From Membranipora membranacea (lineage: Eukaryota; Bryozoa; Gymnolaemata; Cheilostomatida; Membraniporidae), in NCBI GenBank assembly GCA_914767715.1, contig OU612067.1, forward strand, positions 31,162,162 through 31,226,161: a stretch of DNA of 64,000 nt, written 5' to 3'. Below the pieces are notes generated by a model, which saw only the letters and a program-made list of their open reading frames with translations, was not told the DNA's origin and ran no database searches. A program made the translations under genes and the position numbers. Positions 9,981 to 23,200 of this stretch are shown piece by piece. The number at the start of each line of letters is the position of its first letter. Position 1 is the stretch's first letter.

Positions 9981-10206
9981 ATATATATATATATGTGATA
10001 TATGAATATGACATATAATATGACATATATGTGACATATAATATGACATATAATATGACATATAATATGACATATAATATGACATATATGTGACATATGA
10101 TATGACATATAATATGACATATATGTGATATATAATATGACATATAATATGACATATTATATGACATATTATATGACATATAATATGACATAATATAACA
10201 TAATAT
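9981..10206. repeat. AT-rich palindromic satellite (ATAATATGACAT family)
   Basis: About 225 bp of near-tandem 12-16-bp units built from ATATGACATATA and ATATGTGACATA, each close to self-complementary. It begins in a short AT run and separates the LINE ORF1 remnant from the LINE endonuclease remnant. Expansion by slippage or cruciform repair is plausible. Confidence 0.9.
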
Positions 10207-10419
10207 GTGAAATTATCTGATGCAATGCTCTCTATATCTGTTCATGCTACTAAGTCTTCATCCTCAAATTCCCATTGACAAAAAAGTTTTAACACAAATA
10301 ACAATACATTTTCATCAAAGAGAGCCCCCTGTGTTTCCTATTCTAACTTTTGCTCCTCGTCAGATAAGTAAATGTACAGACTTACAGCTTAGATTGACCC
10401 TTCATCTCTCTGATATAGT

Positions 10420-10960
10420 CTGCTAGACAGAAACATGGTCTGATGATATCAAAGAGAGGAAAACCACATTTCCGGGCTTTAAATTGTACTCTGTCAGACG
10501 TAAAAAATGCAGGAGGAGGTGGAGCTGCTATTAATTCTGCTTAATGCTCGTTAACTCTGACATGTGTGTTACTACACTCGAAAGTAAAAGCACCAATACT
10601 TACTCGGCAATATAGTTGCTAGTCAAACTCCCTCAGATACACACCATAATTATCGGATTTGTACATCATCATCCAGTTCATACTGATCAAAAAAACCTTG
10701 AATACACAGGAAAAATTCTCAACAAACTGATGACTTATCATCCTGATACGAAAACTCTAGTCTGTGGCGACTTCAGTCGTATGCCATTGGATAGTCTATG
10801 CTCTCAATTTAACATCTCAAAGAAAAGAAAAACCCGTCGCAGGCGATATTCTGCACAATCCAAACGCGACATGCCCACAACCATCGCTGAAGTAGACCAT
10901 TACCAAACAACACTGAGTACTCACTCACATCCTAGTTTTTGTGTCACTTTACATTTTTGA
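10420..10960 (+). pseudogene. LINE ORF2 endonuclease remnant
   Basis: Fragments in shifting frames recall the apurinic-like endonuclease of LINE ORF2: a region reading TTFPGFKLYSVRRK (near 10469-10510), and the longer open piece 10616-10960 with IIIGFVHHHPVHTDQKN and later TKTLVCGDFSRMPLDSL. The GDF(N/S)-type motif is the phosphate-binding part of the EEP fold. Frame breaks show it is non-functional. No reverse transcriptase follows within the window, so the element is truncated at both ends. Confidence 0.55.
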
Positions 10961-13900
10961 ATGTTTTTCTTTTATTCATGTAAAACTACCCCATTATAAA
11001 CCCCATGGTTTCTGTGAGAGTTGCAATACATTCATATCTTATCTTATGTCTTATTGTATTTGGTCGTCAAGTTTCACACTACCTAAGCATTGAAAGATCT
11101 TTATGATAAAGAGCATGCAATCATTCATGTTTCTTTGTACATAAACTGTTGATACAGACTAAAGCATAACAAGACACAAGAAAAAGATTGTATCAACATG
11201 TCGATACTTCCGCAACAGAGCAATAAACACAGAGACGTTGTCATTTTCCTGTGAACTTTTTCTTAAAATGATATAGACAGAAACTTGGTACAATCCACCT
11301 CACCATATCTTTTTCTTTCATGTGATTTTGATATCCTAATTACCAGGACCACCTAGCCTGTCTTAACAAGCTTTGTTTGGTGGGGGGGGGGACCAGGAGC
11401 CCGATACGTTTGTATGTATTTATTCAAGTCGTTTGTTAATATGTGTGCGAGGTCAAAAAAATATTTTGTAATTACTTTTGCATAAATGAAATGAATAAAG
11501 AAATCACTATTGACCATCGAAGGCAGATACACCACTCATTGATACCACAAAACATAAAACACTCTGCTTAAAGGACCATTGAACTGGACAAAAGACTTGA
11601 TAATATTAATCGTAGTGCCAGAATAATTGTTACTTAATATCGTTTACCCAAGAAGTTAGAGTCTGCGTTCAGATGATTGCTTTCCTCTGCGTAATCTCTC
11701 AATATGAAGAGAAAATTCCATTTTTCCAGGGGAGAAATTTTTGAAAATATTCCGTGAGGCCCCGCATAGTACATTGTAGAATTTCACCACCACTGACCAG
11801 GTTATAGTTGAGATTAGCCGGTAAGGCCAGTAACACTATCAAGTAGAAACTTTATAGCAGATTCCATAGCTTGTCAGATCTCTGTGCTATTGCCTCATGT
11901 AGAGGGGAAACATAACTCAACCCATACGCTTTTATTAAGTCTATGAGTCAACCCTAGAACACAAATATTTGATAATGGCTAGAATTATCTACTCCTTTAA
12001 CAAGTGCAGACAATCCATGATCCGTATCTGAAGGCATCGCTACAGAGGCTATGCCCAAAACATGAAAATACTCTGGAGATTATTTTTTTGTGTCCATTCT
12101 GCTATATCAATTTTGACAGACAGTCTATATGACTGATAGCACTATATAACTGTATGCACATATCATAAAAAAAATATGGGAATAGAAAAACTTTGCTTTG
12201 TGGAATCAATCAACATTATCACTATGTTTCCATATGTCGATGTGGCATCGATTTGAGGGCTCATCGATATATAGAATTAGCATTTAGGTCAACTTCCGTA
12301 CACATTGGTTTGCGTATGTTCATTCGAAATTAGGAACCATTGTGAGTCGAAGTTGCGGCATAAATGAATTGATAGCGTGCATGCACACAACGACTTTAAT
12401 GAGGAAGGCCCCGAGTTTTAAATCTCGGCTGCGGCGGAACTTTTTTCATGTTTTTTTCATCAGGAAATCGTAAGTATTCATCGTTCAATATGGGGTGGAC
12501 CACTCATTCGTCGCATGGAACCATAGTGATTAGGTGGTTTTGGGGCTGTTTGGGGGGGGGGGGGGCTGTTTGGTTGGAATACTACCCTATTTCCTCCCTT
12601 ACACTTACCCTTTACACTCTAGTCAGTGCGTGGTGTTGTCTCACATCAATAGCTGATGAAGACTAGAGGTTACATCTGCGCCAGTCTTTCATCCCATTAT
12701 TGTACCAAGGAAAAAGAAATCCTTATTTTTACCTCCCTCCTCAGTCCACAGCAAGAGTCAAGCTTAAATAGAAGTTTGCTCCTCCCTCATGGCCCAGTGG
12801 AGTTGTAAAGTAAATTTAAATATTAAAACTGTTCGCTGCTTAATCTTAAATGTAAATCTTAAAACAAGTAAAAAATATAAAAAAAACCCATCATATATCC
12901 TCCAAAATGCATAAATGGCGAATATTTCAATTCGTACTATATTTATATAGATAATTTAATCCGACAATGAGCCATATACTGTTTTATATGTATACATATA
13001 TATATTGGAACTATTTTCATTGATACACTAAGGTGATTCTGCTCTGTTAAGTTTTGCAGTACTGTGGGCCTAAGTGACAGTTAGCCCTGTGGTACTGTGG
13101 GCCTAAGTGACAGTTGGCCTATGTGACATGGAGTCTATAACTATGTGTTTGGTTTTTGTAAGAACAGGTTTAATCCAGTCTCTGCTAGCTTCTGAGTAGG
13201 CTGAGAGGAACCTAACTGATTTCTATTTTCGAATATAGAATAGCATCAAATTCAGTTCCAAAGCTGTCTTTCCAGCTGGGCGAGGGACAAGGCTGTTTCC
13301 TACTAACAATTTGAGGTGGAAATGAGTCAGCGAATGTCATCACATTACTCCCGGCAGCAACGGAAAATTTAGGAATTTTAATAAAGATTATTCTAGAACC
13401 AAGTACTGAGATCGAGGAAATTACTCAGCTTATCGAAAAATTTCCGCTGGCTCTTGGCAGCTTGCGGTTGTGGGACAATTAATTATTTATATTTATTGAT
13501 TACATTTACCCTCAAAAATAATGACCATATCACCTATCTTTTCATTGGTCCACCCACCTAAACAAAAAAAAAACATAATCATACCCTTAATATTCTTTAT
13601 AGTTGAGCTCATGGATGCGATACATTATATGTAGGCTTAAAGTTGCAAACCTGGATAAACTAATCCATAAATGCAATATAGTATTGACTATTGAGAGTGT
13701 TGGATGTAAATCCAGAAGTATGAATGTAGAATTTGACAAGAAAGTGGTCCGAAAGAGAGTTTATCCGCTACCTTAATACTAGATTGAGAATGTTGTAATC
13801 ATTTAAAATTGGACAACAATGATCGTTTGGTTCTTGTGCGATTGTTTGAAGTATCTGTTGTGTCCAGTGATTTTGACAGGAACTCAAAGTTGGGGCCAAT

Positions 13901-14245
13901 CATTGATATAATTCCAATATCAAAACAAAGAATGGCAATGTTTTGTCCATCCATGTTTCAAAATCGAAAATTTTCCTTTCCCACCTTGCAGAAGAAGCAT
14001 CTAGAATAGGAATATTTTCAAAAACTTCGACAGCTTGTAAAGCCGCGGCAGCTGCGGGCTTGTCATTCAGAGATAAGGGATTAAAAGCCACAGTGGCACA
14101 CGAGCAGGCATCCACACATCCAACCAACACACTTTTGTGAACTCAATTGAAGCCTAAACGGTATACAGAGTGTCGCTGTCCGTGAAGTCCGTGATCATTT
14201 GATATATCCGCATTGGTGTGACTTTGTTATTGATGAGTTGAGAGA
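10961..14245. other. 3.3-kb gene-poor stretch before the kinase gene
   Basis: No supported exon. It holds poly-G runs (near 11383 and 12552), one copy of the dispersed motif TAGCCTGTCTTAACAAGCTTTG near 11356, and a 40-bp-scale direct duplication GTACTGTGGGCCTAAGTGACAGTT at 13060-13110. The promoter of the kinase gene should lie in the right-hand part, but I see no decisive element. Confidence 0.5.
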
Positions 14246-17200
14246 ATGTCATCACGGCGATCGAACTCGCGCTACTCAGCAACTAGCAGTAGTTCTATGG
14301 GATCTCATTCTGTGAGTAATTATTCTATTTTATTCTCTTCCGCATAACTCTTTTTTCATTTATGAGCATTTAATCGTTTCTTAAAGTAAAATATTGGAAT
14401 TTAAAATTAGTGGAGCTTCTGTTCATTAATAGACTTCGATACCACAACTCCTTAGCCTATAATTGTGTGAATAGTTCCTTGAGCAATCGCCAATCTGCAA
14501 TGTGAAAATAAGAGAGTCACCAATTCTCTGGCTTACTGGAACCGGAACTAATTAGTCTCTTGTATTGCGGCGCTCCCCTCATCAATATCCTGACTGCGCT
14601 TGTGCAAAAGAAGTTCCATACTACCAAATTGAATTGCATTGTGGGACTGATGTAGACTGATTAGTGTTTGTCATTATCCCATCATGCAGCAATCGAAGCC
14701 AGGAAGAAAACTGAGATCAAGTGGATCGTCAGCAACGATGAGTTCCATCACGACTCCGCCGGAGGGCCAGCTAAAACAGAGCGAGTCGGACGGCAGCGAC
14801 TTACTTTTCCCGGAGCCCAATCTTCTACTATTCAGTACTAACAGCGACAGCAACATGAGTAAGGCTAGCAGCAAGGCCAGTAGTAACATCAGCAGCAACA
14901 ACAGCGCACAGAGCTACGAAGAGAAACCTGCCATGGTGATTGTTCTATATCTATCTCCAGTAATTGCAAAATGTCTGTGATGTATCAAACTTTAGATTAA
15001 TCTTTTGGGCAAAACCCGCCATTGTATCACTCTTTTGGTTACTAGATCCTTTTAGTAATGCTTATATTATGAAAATCGTGAATCAGTGGCGAGGATCTAA
15101 CAAAAAGTTAACTCATCAGCAGTAGTCATTTATTACCAACTCACCAAATTTAAGGAAAGTGTTAATACCCAATCATTCCTTTTCATTACTTTGAACTCCA
15201 TATACTAAGGACTAGATACCTGGTCATATATAAAATCAGTCACACTGGTCGGCCTTTGTTTGTTTCCATGGGTGGAGAAATACTGGTATCGTTCATGATT
15301 CCATTCGACAACGGAATAAAACTATTATATCACATTTCCTGTTGATTGGCAGAGACTGAAATGTCCCACACGCTGATTTATTAGTGCTTATATCGATAGT
15401 TCCAAGGGGAGGGGGGCTTCCGGTTGGGAGGATCAAGAGTTGTTGCACATTGTCTAGCAAGTGCTGAACATAGGGAATAAGACCCCGACAGTGCTCGGTC
15501 CACCAGCTAGGAATAATCAGAGAAGATTTACGCTGTTTTTGAATGCAATATCCACACCTCTCCTCCTCCCTTCTCGGGAGAGGTTATCGATGTCAAGGTC
15601 AGAAGATTAAGTGTTTAGCAACAAGAACAAAAGCCGTCTCTAATTGCGAATCCTTTTTTTTCAATAAATTGGTACAATGACTGGTATATATCTTCTTGCA
15701 TTTATGTGAAAGTCTGACAAACATTAGATTGTTAAACTCTTATTTGTAAAAAAAAAAGGCTCTCTTAATTTCAGGAGCATACCACTAAGGGGAGAAAAAG
15801 GGAGAAAGAGAGGAACTCACAGAGCGCCTGTGACAAGACAGACTCAGGTAAAGGGCAAAGGGTAAAGGTCACATTGTTTTATTTATCACCTGAACACGTG
15901 GGGGCCAGAATTAAAAATTATGATTCATTGTGATAATATTTCAGTTTGTCGATTTTACGTGTCAAATATCAGTCTTTTTTTCTCTTACCAGGGCAAAGCT
16001 CAAGACGAATTCGCAGAGGTGCCGGCGCTAAAAAACCATCCAAGGTAGTATACCAATCTCTAAAGATATTAATATAGTGATATTTCTAATGATATGACTA
16101 TAACTGATGTTCTAATTGCCTGAATGGAAGCAGGTAGACAAATAAAGTTTTAGTTGCATGAGTTTTAGCCGCACAAAAAACAGGGCTATATATGCATGAG
16201 ACATGCTCAATCCTTTGGAATAAAGTACAGATTCGTTCAATCTCTCATGGCATGTTCACAGGGAAAGGGACCAGCTACAACAAAAAAGAGAAGAAAGGAA
16301 ACAATGGCAGAGGCAACTAAACCTATCATTGAGGTGAGTGATATACGGCCTTGACCCTAGATTATAGTTAGTTACAAATCTCAACATTCTCCTAGATCTA
16401 TCCAGATTGATCTAAGTTTTGAGCAGTCTATACTCCATCTTTGTCAGCTCTACCTATTCTATGTTCATACATTCTATCACCATTACTCGTTGATTAGGAG
16501 CCGGATGACATAAAATCGCCGGGTAGAGATAGACTCTGCCTTGTGCCTTACAACCCTTGCCACAGCTTCTTCGCTAGCCGGCTCGTCAAACCAGAACTTC
16601 TCATCGATCAAGGGGCAAGCTGTACCCAGGTATGTTCATTAGAGTGAAACGAATTATAAAGAGGCCACAGTTCATTGGGCTTGTACAGTACAGTTAACTC
16701 CATGTCGCCCATATGCATCATACTTGCGCAGGAGGAGACAATTTTTTAACGCCAATTTAAATGCTCATACCATTGGTAGATTTGCTTGATTAGTGTGCAT
16801 TATAGGACTACTGAGAAAGTCTTAGTCATTGCATAATAGGAAATTATCTTTTTCTCACTGTCCTTTGTAGTTGGTGCCGTACAATCGGGATTACGCGGAG
16901 GTAAGAAGCACGGTCATACAACATCTCTTTGTTATTCCCCACCCTTTTAGAATGGAATTCTGAGCACGCCACATTCTCAAAGAAATTTCCAAATGAGATA
17001 CTAAAGCTGAACTTTGGACTTATTAGTTACTTAAATAGCTTTCAATCCCATCTCACCGGTGTTTATTCGATATGTTACAAATGATGACTTCCTGTCACAA
17101 CTATATTATAATGGAATTATCAACATGGTACGGTCAAGCCATAGCCCAGTTACCATTTAGCCAATGCGTTGCTCTGATTTGCCGGGAAACCCCTATCCAT

Positions 17201-20200
17201 TAGCCAATCGGAGCCATCACATTGGCTAGTTTCCAGGAAGTCAATGCGTTGGCTCTGATTGGCTGGAGTTCCTCTACCCACAGCCAAGCAGAGCCAAGAT
17301 GTTGGTTAGTTTTCCAGGTGGCATGTCTTCCCTACTGTTTATATGTTATGATTGGTTTTTGCATATCTCAAGCCGTCAGAGTTACCTCCTCACGGAGTTA
17401 CTTCTCCATGGCTAGAGTCAAACTTGTACAACAAAAGTCATGGCCACCCACCTACCTCTCATCACCAAGTTAGTTAATAAGGATTTACTCTCCATTGGTG
17501 CTCAATCTCAGCCAGCTTGCTGGGAGTGGCTTTCCATCATCAACCTGATGTGGTGGAAAATGGAATACCACTTCCAGCAAAAGCACCGCCACTAAAATAA
17601 AATAAAAAGTTATGTTGTTTGAGCTGATCATTGTACCTTATGTGAAATTTGAACTCCATCATATGTTTAGGAGACTTTACCCCTTCCCACCAGGTACTCC
17701 TATGGTTCTATCTTTCAGTACCAGTATTTCAACAAAGCCCACAGTAGCCAGGACACAGACTCATCAGAGGGTCTGAACATCACTCAACTTTCAGATCTAG
17801 CCTCAGCTCGGGTAAGTAAAACTACACTACACTCAAAATGAAATGAATATAATATCGTGTATCGCACAATCCTACTGTCTGCTAAGAGGACAGTTACCTG
17901 TTTGGTTGACTAAATTCCTACTTCTAAAGTTTAAAACTTGAAGGTTTACATTGTGCAAGGCTTCAGATAAGATGAATATGAACCATAAACTACTTGGTCA
18001 TGCAACTCTATGTATATATTTCTCTGTGTGGACATAAGCACATACCCTTTATTCGCCCGCTGGGGTGTCTAGATCACAGCCTTGATGAAGTGGTGAGCAT
18101 GTGCAATGTGACTTTCTAATATAACCTTCACGGCTAATGTTTATTTCTGTAACAGGAAGAGCTACATGATATGCACAAGTCAAACAAGGAAAAGGACCGA
18201 CAGATAGTTCAACTGAGACAGCATATCGACAAGAGAGACTCCATACTCACCAAAAGTATCAACCAAACCAAAGAGCTACTTATAAATAAGGTAACATTCA
18301 GATAGAGACAATTTAATGATTATTTTGTTGAAAGCAATCACAGGCCACTATCTATCTGTCCGAGCATCAGGTGTTGTCGTACCTACCTGCAAACCAGGAG
18401 CAATTTGGCCCTTTAATGAGAGAGATATATACTAAGGGTGCTGGGGGATGGACCAGTCAACCATACCCTCAGCGGCCGAGGGTATACATCTCTCCCTTTG
18501 AGAGGTCAAGTTACTCCCAGTTTGCAGGTAGGTTCGACAACACCTGATGCACAAAAACCCTTACAAAATTGATTACTCGAAGGCAGCAGGCTTTAAACTC
18601 CTGTCTGTTGAGTCTGCTGGCTGGTTAACATTTACACATTATGCGTGTGCTATTTTACCAGCACTGGTGACAACATTTTGTGTTTGTCGTGTGCGTGATT
18701 CCCTAGCCTTTGTCTGTCTGTTTGTTTGTTGGAAGCAGTTGCAAAAAGCAGTAGAGCATTGTATGTCAAAGCTGTACGACTTGATGTTGAGCACGTGTGA
18801 CACTTATTCTGCTATAAGGAGCATTTTCCAGAGGTGTTGACAGGCACTTAAACCACTGCTGCCACAGCCAAATGTGTGCTTATAGAATTCTGTATAGCTC
18901 AAAACTAATAAATTGATGCTGCAATCTCAGCATTGTCACCTAATGAGCAAATAATCTGCACAAACTGATTGTCAAAATTAGGGTATGAAATTAATTATCT
19001 ACGGGCACGGGTGACATAGTTACTGTCTTACTAGTGCATTCAGTACACGTCATAAGCTGGTGCGTAGATTGTAGTTTGTGCAAATTATTTGCCCATTAGG
19101 TGAAAATTATGAGATTTAAGTCTCAATTAATTATCTTGGAGCTATGTAGAATTCAATGAACGCAAATTTGCATGAGTGGCAGCAGTAGTTTAAGTGGTAG
19201 GGTATTATGGGGATTGTTGATAAGCGTGAAGGGGAAAGAAAGTAGCACCCTTCTAATAGAAGGAAATCATTTGATGAGTAATACAATCAAGGAGGTCCTG
19301 TGATACGAAATTCTAGGATATGGCAAATATACCCTTTGATAATGTGTGAAGAGACCTTAGAACTTATTCGGATCATTTTCCAATAACAGAACGCTGAGAC
19401 CTCAGCAAATCACAAGTTGTCCCACAACACAATACTCGAAGCTGCTATTGCCCAAGATTGTCACGAGTAACGAGTGACACAATAGTATTTCTTCATCATT
19501 TAACTGACTTTTGACTCACCACTGACCACCTGTTTGTTTTCAGAGCCGGTTGACAATGTTGGAGGTGAGAAGGAAAGTAACCGAGGACAGACTGAGGCTG
19601 GGTAAATTCCAAATGGTGAGAAGAGGAGGAACCTTTATCGAAATCTGGTCAGATGGATACGCATTTGATGAACTCAAAAGGTCAGCCAAACAATGATAGG
19701 TCTATTTTGATCTAGTAAAATAAACAGATACAGATGTAGACACCAAACAAAGCTTGTCAAGACAGGCTTATGGTGATTAAATGGTTGGTAGGGAATGATG
19801 CTGAGTTATGCAAATAACATCCATAAATAACACAATAATATTCGCGGTGAGTTGAGATTAGAAATCCGGATCAAAACACAGTTCCCGTTTTACCAACAGC
19901 CAACTAAACTATTTTATTTTACTCATTTTCACAGAAAACAGGAAGTGATTAACAGAGGTAAGGAAGACATTGAGAAGCAGAGGAAGCAGTTGATGAAGAA
20001 GAGGCCTAAAACTAACTCAGAGTTCACAGTACCTGGCACTCCGGGACAGACCGCAACACCACAGTAAGTACCTGGCACTCCAGGACAGACCCCAACACCA
20101 CAGCGAGTACCTGGCACTCCAGGACAGACCGCAACACCACAGTGAGTACCTAGCTTTTACAGGCAGACCTCAACACCAGTAAGTACAAAGCACTCTGGGA

Positions 20201-23200
20201 CAAACCTCAACACCAGTAAGTACACAACACTCCAGAACAGACCACAACACCACAGTAAGTACAAAGCGCTCCAGGACAGACCGCAACACCACAGTAAGTA
20301 CCTGGCACTCCGGGACAGACCCCAACACCACAGTGAGTACCTGGCACTCCAGGACAGACCGCAACACCATAGTGAGTACCTGGCACTCTGGGACAGACCA
20401 CAACACCACAGTAAGAACCTTGCACTCCGGGACTGACCGCAACACAACAGTTAGTACAAAGCACTCCGGGACAGACCGCTACACCACAGTAAGTACAAAG
20501 CACTCCAGACAGACCGCAATACCACAGTAAGTAACTAGCTTTAACAGGCAGACCTCAACACCACAGTGAGTACACAGCTCTCCAGAGGAGCCCTCATAGT
20601 CAGTACGGCAGGCCTCAGTCCCTTGGCTATACAAAATGGAGTTGAATGAAACAAAGATGTTCTTCTAAGGTCTGGTAGTAAGCTGATATAATTTGGGCTT
20701 GTAACTAGCAGTAGTATTTGGACCTACCCTTCAATGTTATACATATAAGTACATATTATGCTTATCAGGGTAACGATGAGAGAATACTGTATTAGGGACG
20801 AGATACTGAAGCTGAGGGCGGGCACTCTGAAGCGAGAAGAGGCGGAGATACTTGCAGACATGGAGAAGATGGAGCGAGAGAGAAACCTTCACATCCGAGA
20901 GATGAAGAGAATAACAGCAGAGGATGGCAGCAGGTTAGCAAATCAAATTCTCAGTAGAGGATAGATAAAATAAAACAAAGGTGTTTAAACGTTGAAGAAT
21001 ATTCTGGAAAGAATGTGAGTAAAATAACAGCAACATTATAACCTTTATAGATACAAAAATGCTGTATAATCGGGCCTAAATAGGGATCGCTCTTTGGAAT
21101 TGTACGTCGGGAATGCAAATATGGAATGTACATAGGAACTAAAATAAATTAATATTATATTTAATATTTCAGATACAATGACCATGACACGCTGAACGAC
21201 AGATATCTCATGTTACACTTACTGGGTAGGGGAGGCTTCAGCGAAGTGCACAAGGTAAGTGGACAACTCCTAACAACAGAATCTCATACCATGTAGCATC
21301 AGGGAGGGTGTTTCAGGTTTGTTGTTGTTGTTGGTGTTGACCTACTAAAACAGTACCTTGTTTGTTATTATTTTCAACATTGGTTGATGATTTTAGAGAT
21401 GGTGAGGCCAAAAGCAAGCGATTCCAGAACATGTCTTTAATATTGCAATAGGCAATCTAAGAGAAAGAGCCCGCTGTGTACCCAGTTCCAAAGTAGTACC
21501 CAGTTCAACCAGATAAAAATGATACACGAGAATTAAATTATACAATATTTCAATTATCTGTCCATTGGCAGCCAACAGCTCCCAATGATATGATGGGTTT
21601 GGATTAAATTATTTATTTTATAATTAGATGGTTTCATTCCTATACGTCTGAGAGAAATTCAATGACATTCTCTGTTCACACTTTGATATGCATCAAGCCA
21701 ATTACCCAGCCTGCTGCTAATAAATGGGAAACTCCCCAGCAGAGAGTTTTCACAAGTCGACACTTGTGATGACAAGTCGACACTTGTAATGAATGTGTCA
21801 GTGTCACAACAGATGTCATTATTGGGATAATACCACAGCAGCCGCAGGAAGTCATTCCTGCCCCACTTTTAACCTTTCTCATTATTATATACAATAGTGG
21901 GAGCCAATGCGATCTTAGACTGATATATTTTCTCAGAATTCTTGAAACAAAATATGTACGTTGCTTCCTAAATTACAGATTAAAAATGCTTAGAGAGTTA
22001 TGAGTGAATCAGGCTGTTTCAATTCAATGCTAGGGATAGGATTTCAGCTAAGAAAGCAATAGATTCATTAAGAAACTATCAACATTTAGTTTATAGACAG
22101 AATAAGAGAAAATGAGCCAATTGATATTTTCATTTCATTGAATATTACCAGGTATGCTTGTGATTCCACTCCCCCCCCCCCCCGTCCCCCCTCATGCAGG
22201 CACCAAAAGCATCTTGTTCTGATAAGCTATGTGTTTCCATTACAGGCATTTGATCTGAAGGAGCAGAAATATGTGGCGTGTAAGATCCATGAACTTAGCA
22301 AAGAATGGAGGGATGAGAGGAAAGCAAACTACATCAAGTCAGTAATATCTTACAATAATACAAGATTTAATGGTCCAAGCAAGGTCAAGGTCGCTAGCTT
22401 TTCTAATTTTTATTAATTAGCAATCCTACTTTGCACTGAAATAGACACTACACTGTAGCATGGGTTCTCTGATCGTTAGAGGTAATTTGGTATGAGCGTC
22501 TAACATATGCCCTCCCCTCAATATTTCAGTTACCAGCCAAACCGAATTTGTTCTGATGGTACTCAAGCTACGTGGATTAATTCACTCTCTATCGATCAGA
22601 GATATACATGCAGTGGTATATCTCTTGATCAGTGCCTTTTAATCTGTTGGGCCAACATGTTACCTTGAATCTTTGAAGCTGTTGAAAAGGGGATGCCATT
22701 TTTCCAGTTATAACTATATCGATTAATAGAAACAGGATCAAATCAAAGGGATCAACCTAGCTTACTATCATACTTCTTCTTTACAAGTGCGGACACGTTC
22801 ACACATAATCCAATTATTGTTATCTAGTACTACACTATACTACCAATCAGCAGGACCAAAACAAGGTGGGCAGTGAGCAAATTCCATCATATGCCTGCTG
22901 ACTTTTCTGGAAAAATATTCTGGATTATTGCCATTGCGAATTTCAACCCTTCATGAAAGTCCGTAGTAGTTCCAGGTGGTTGATGGTTGGTGTACTAGAA
23001 CTACGGTTCTAATACAAAAAAACAAGTTCTATCCAGATTGCAATTCTCTACCTATTTTCTTTCTGTGACTTTCCAGACATGCATTGAGAGAGTACAGCAT
23101 ACACAAATCACTTGACCACAATAACATCGTCAAACTCTACGATGTGTTCGAAATAGACAACAACTCCTTCTGTACTGTGATAGAGTATTGTGACGGAAAC

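Noticed and set aside
9981-10206. CRISPR-like array
   Set aside because: Units have no spacers, are AT-rich and self-complementary, and the genome is eukaryotic.
13331-13375. Alternative TLK start exon (MSSHYSRQQRKI)
   Set aside because: The frame stops after a few codons without a donor; similarity to the 14246 exon is limited to a short stretch.
20157-20503. Repeat proteins on the minus strand over the 39-bp array
   Set aside because: Same artefact of a repeat length divisible by three, opposite to the TLK exon.
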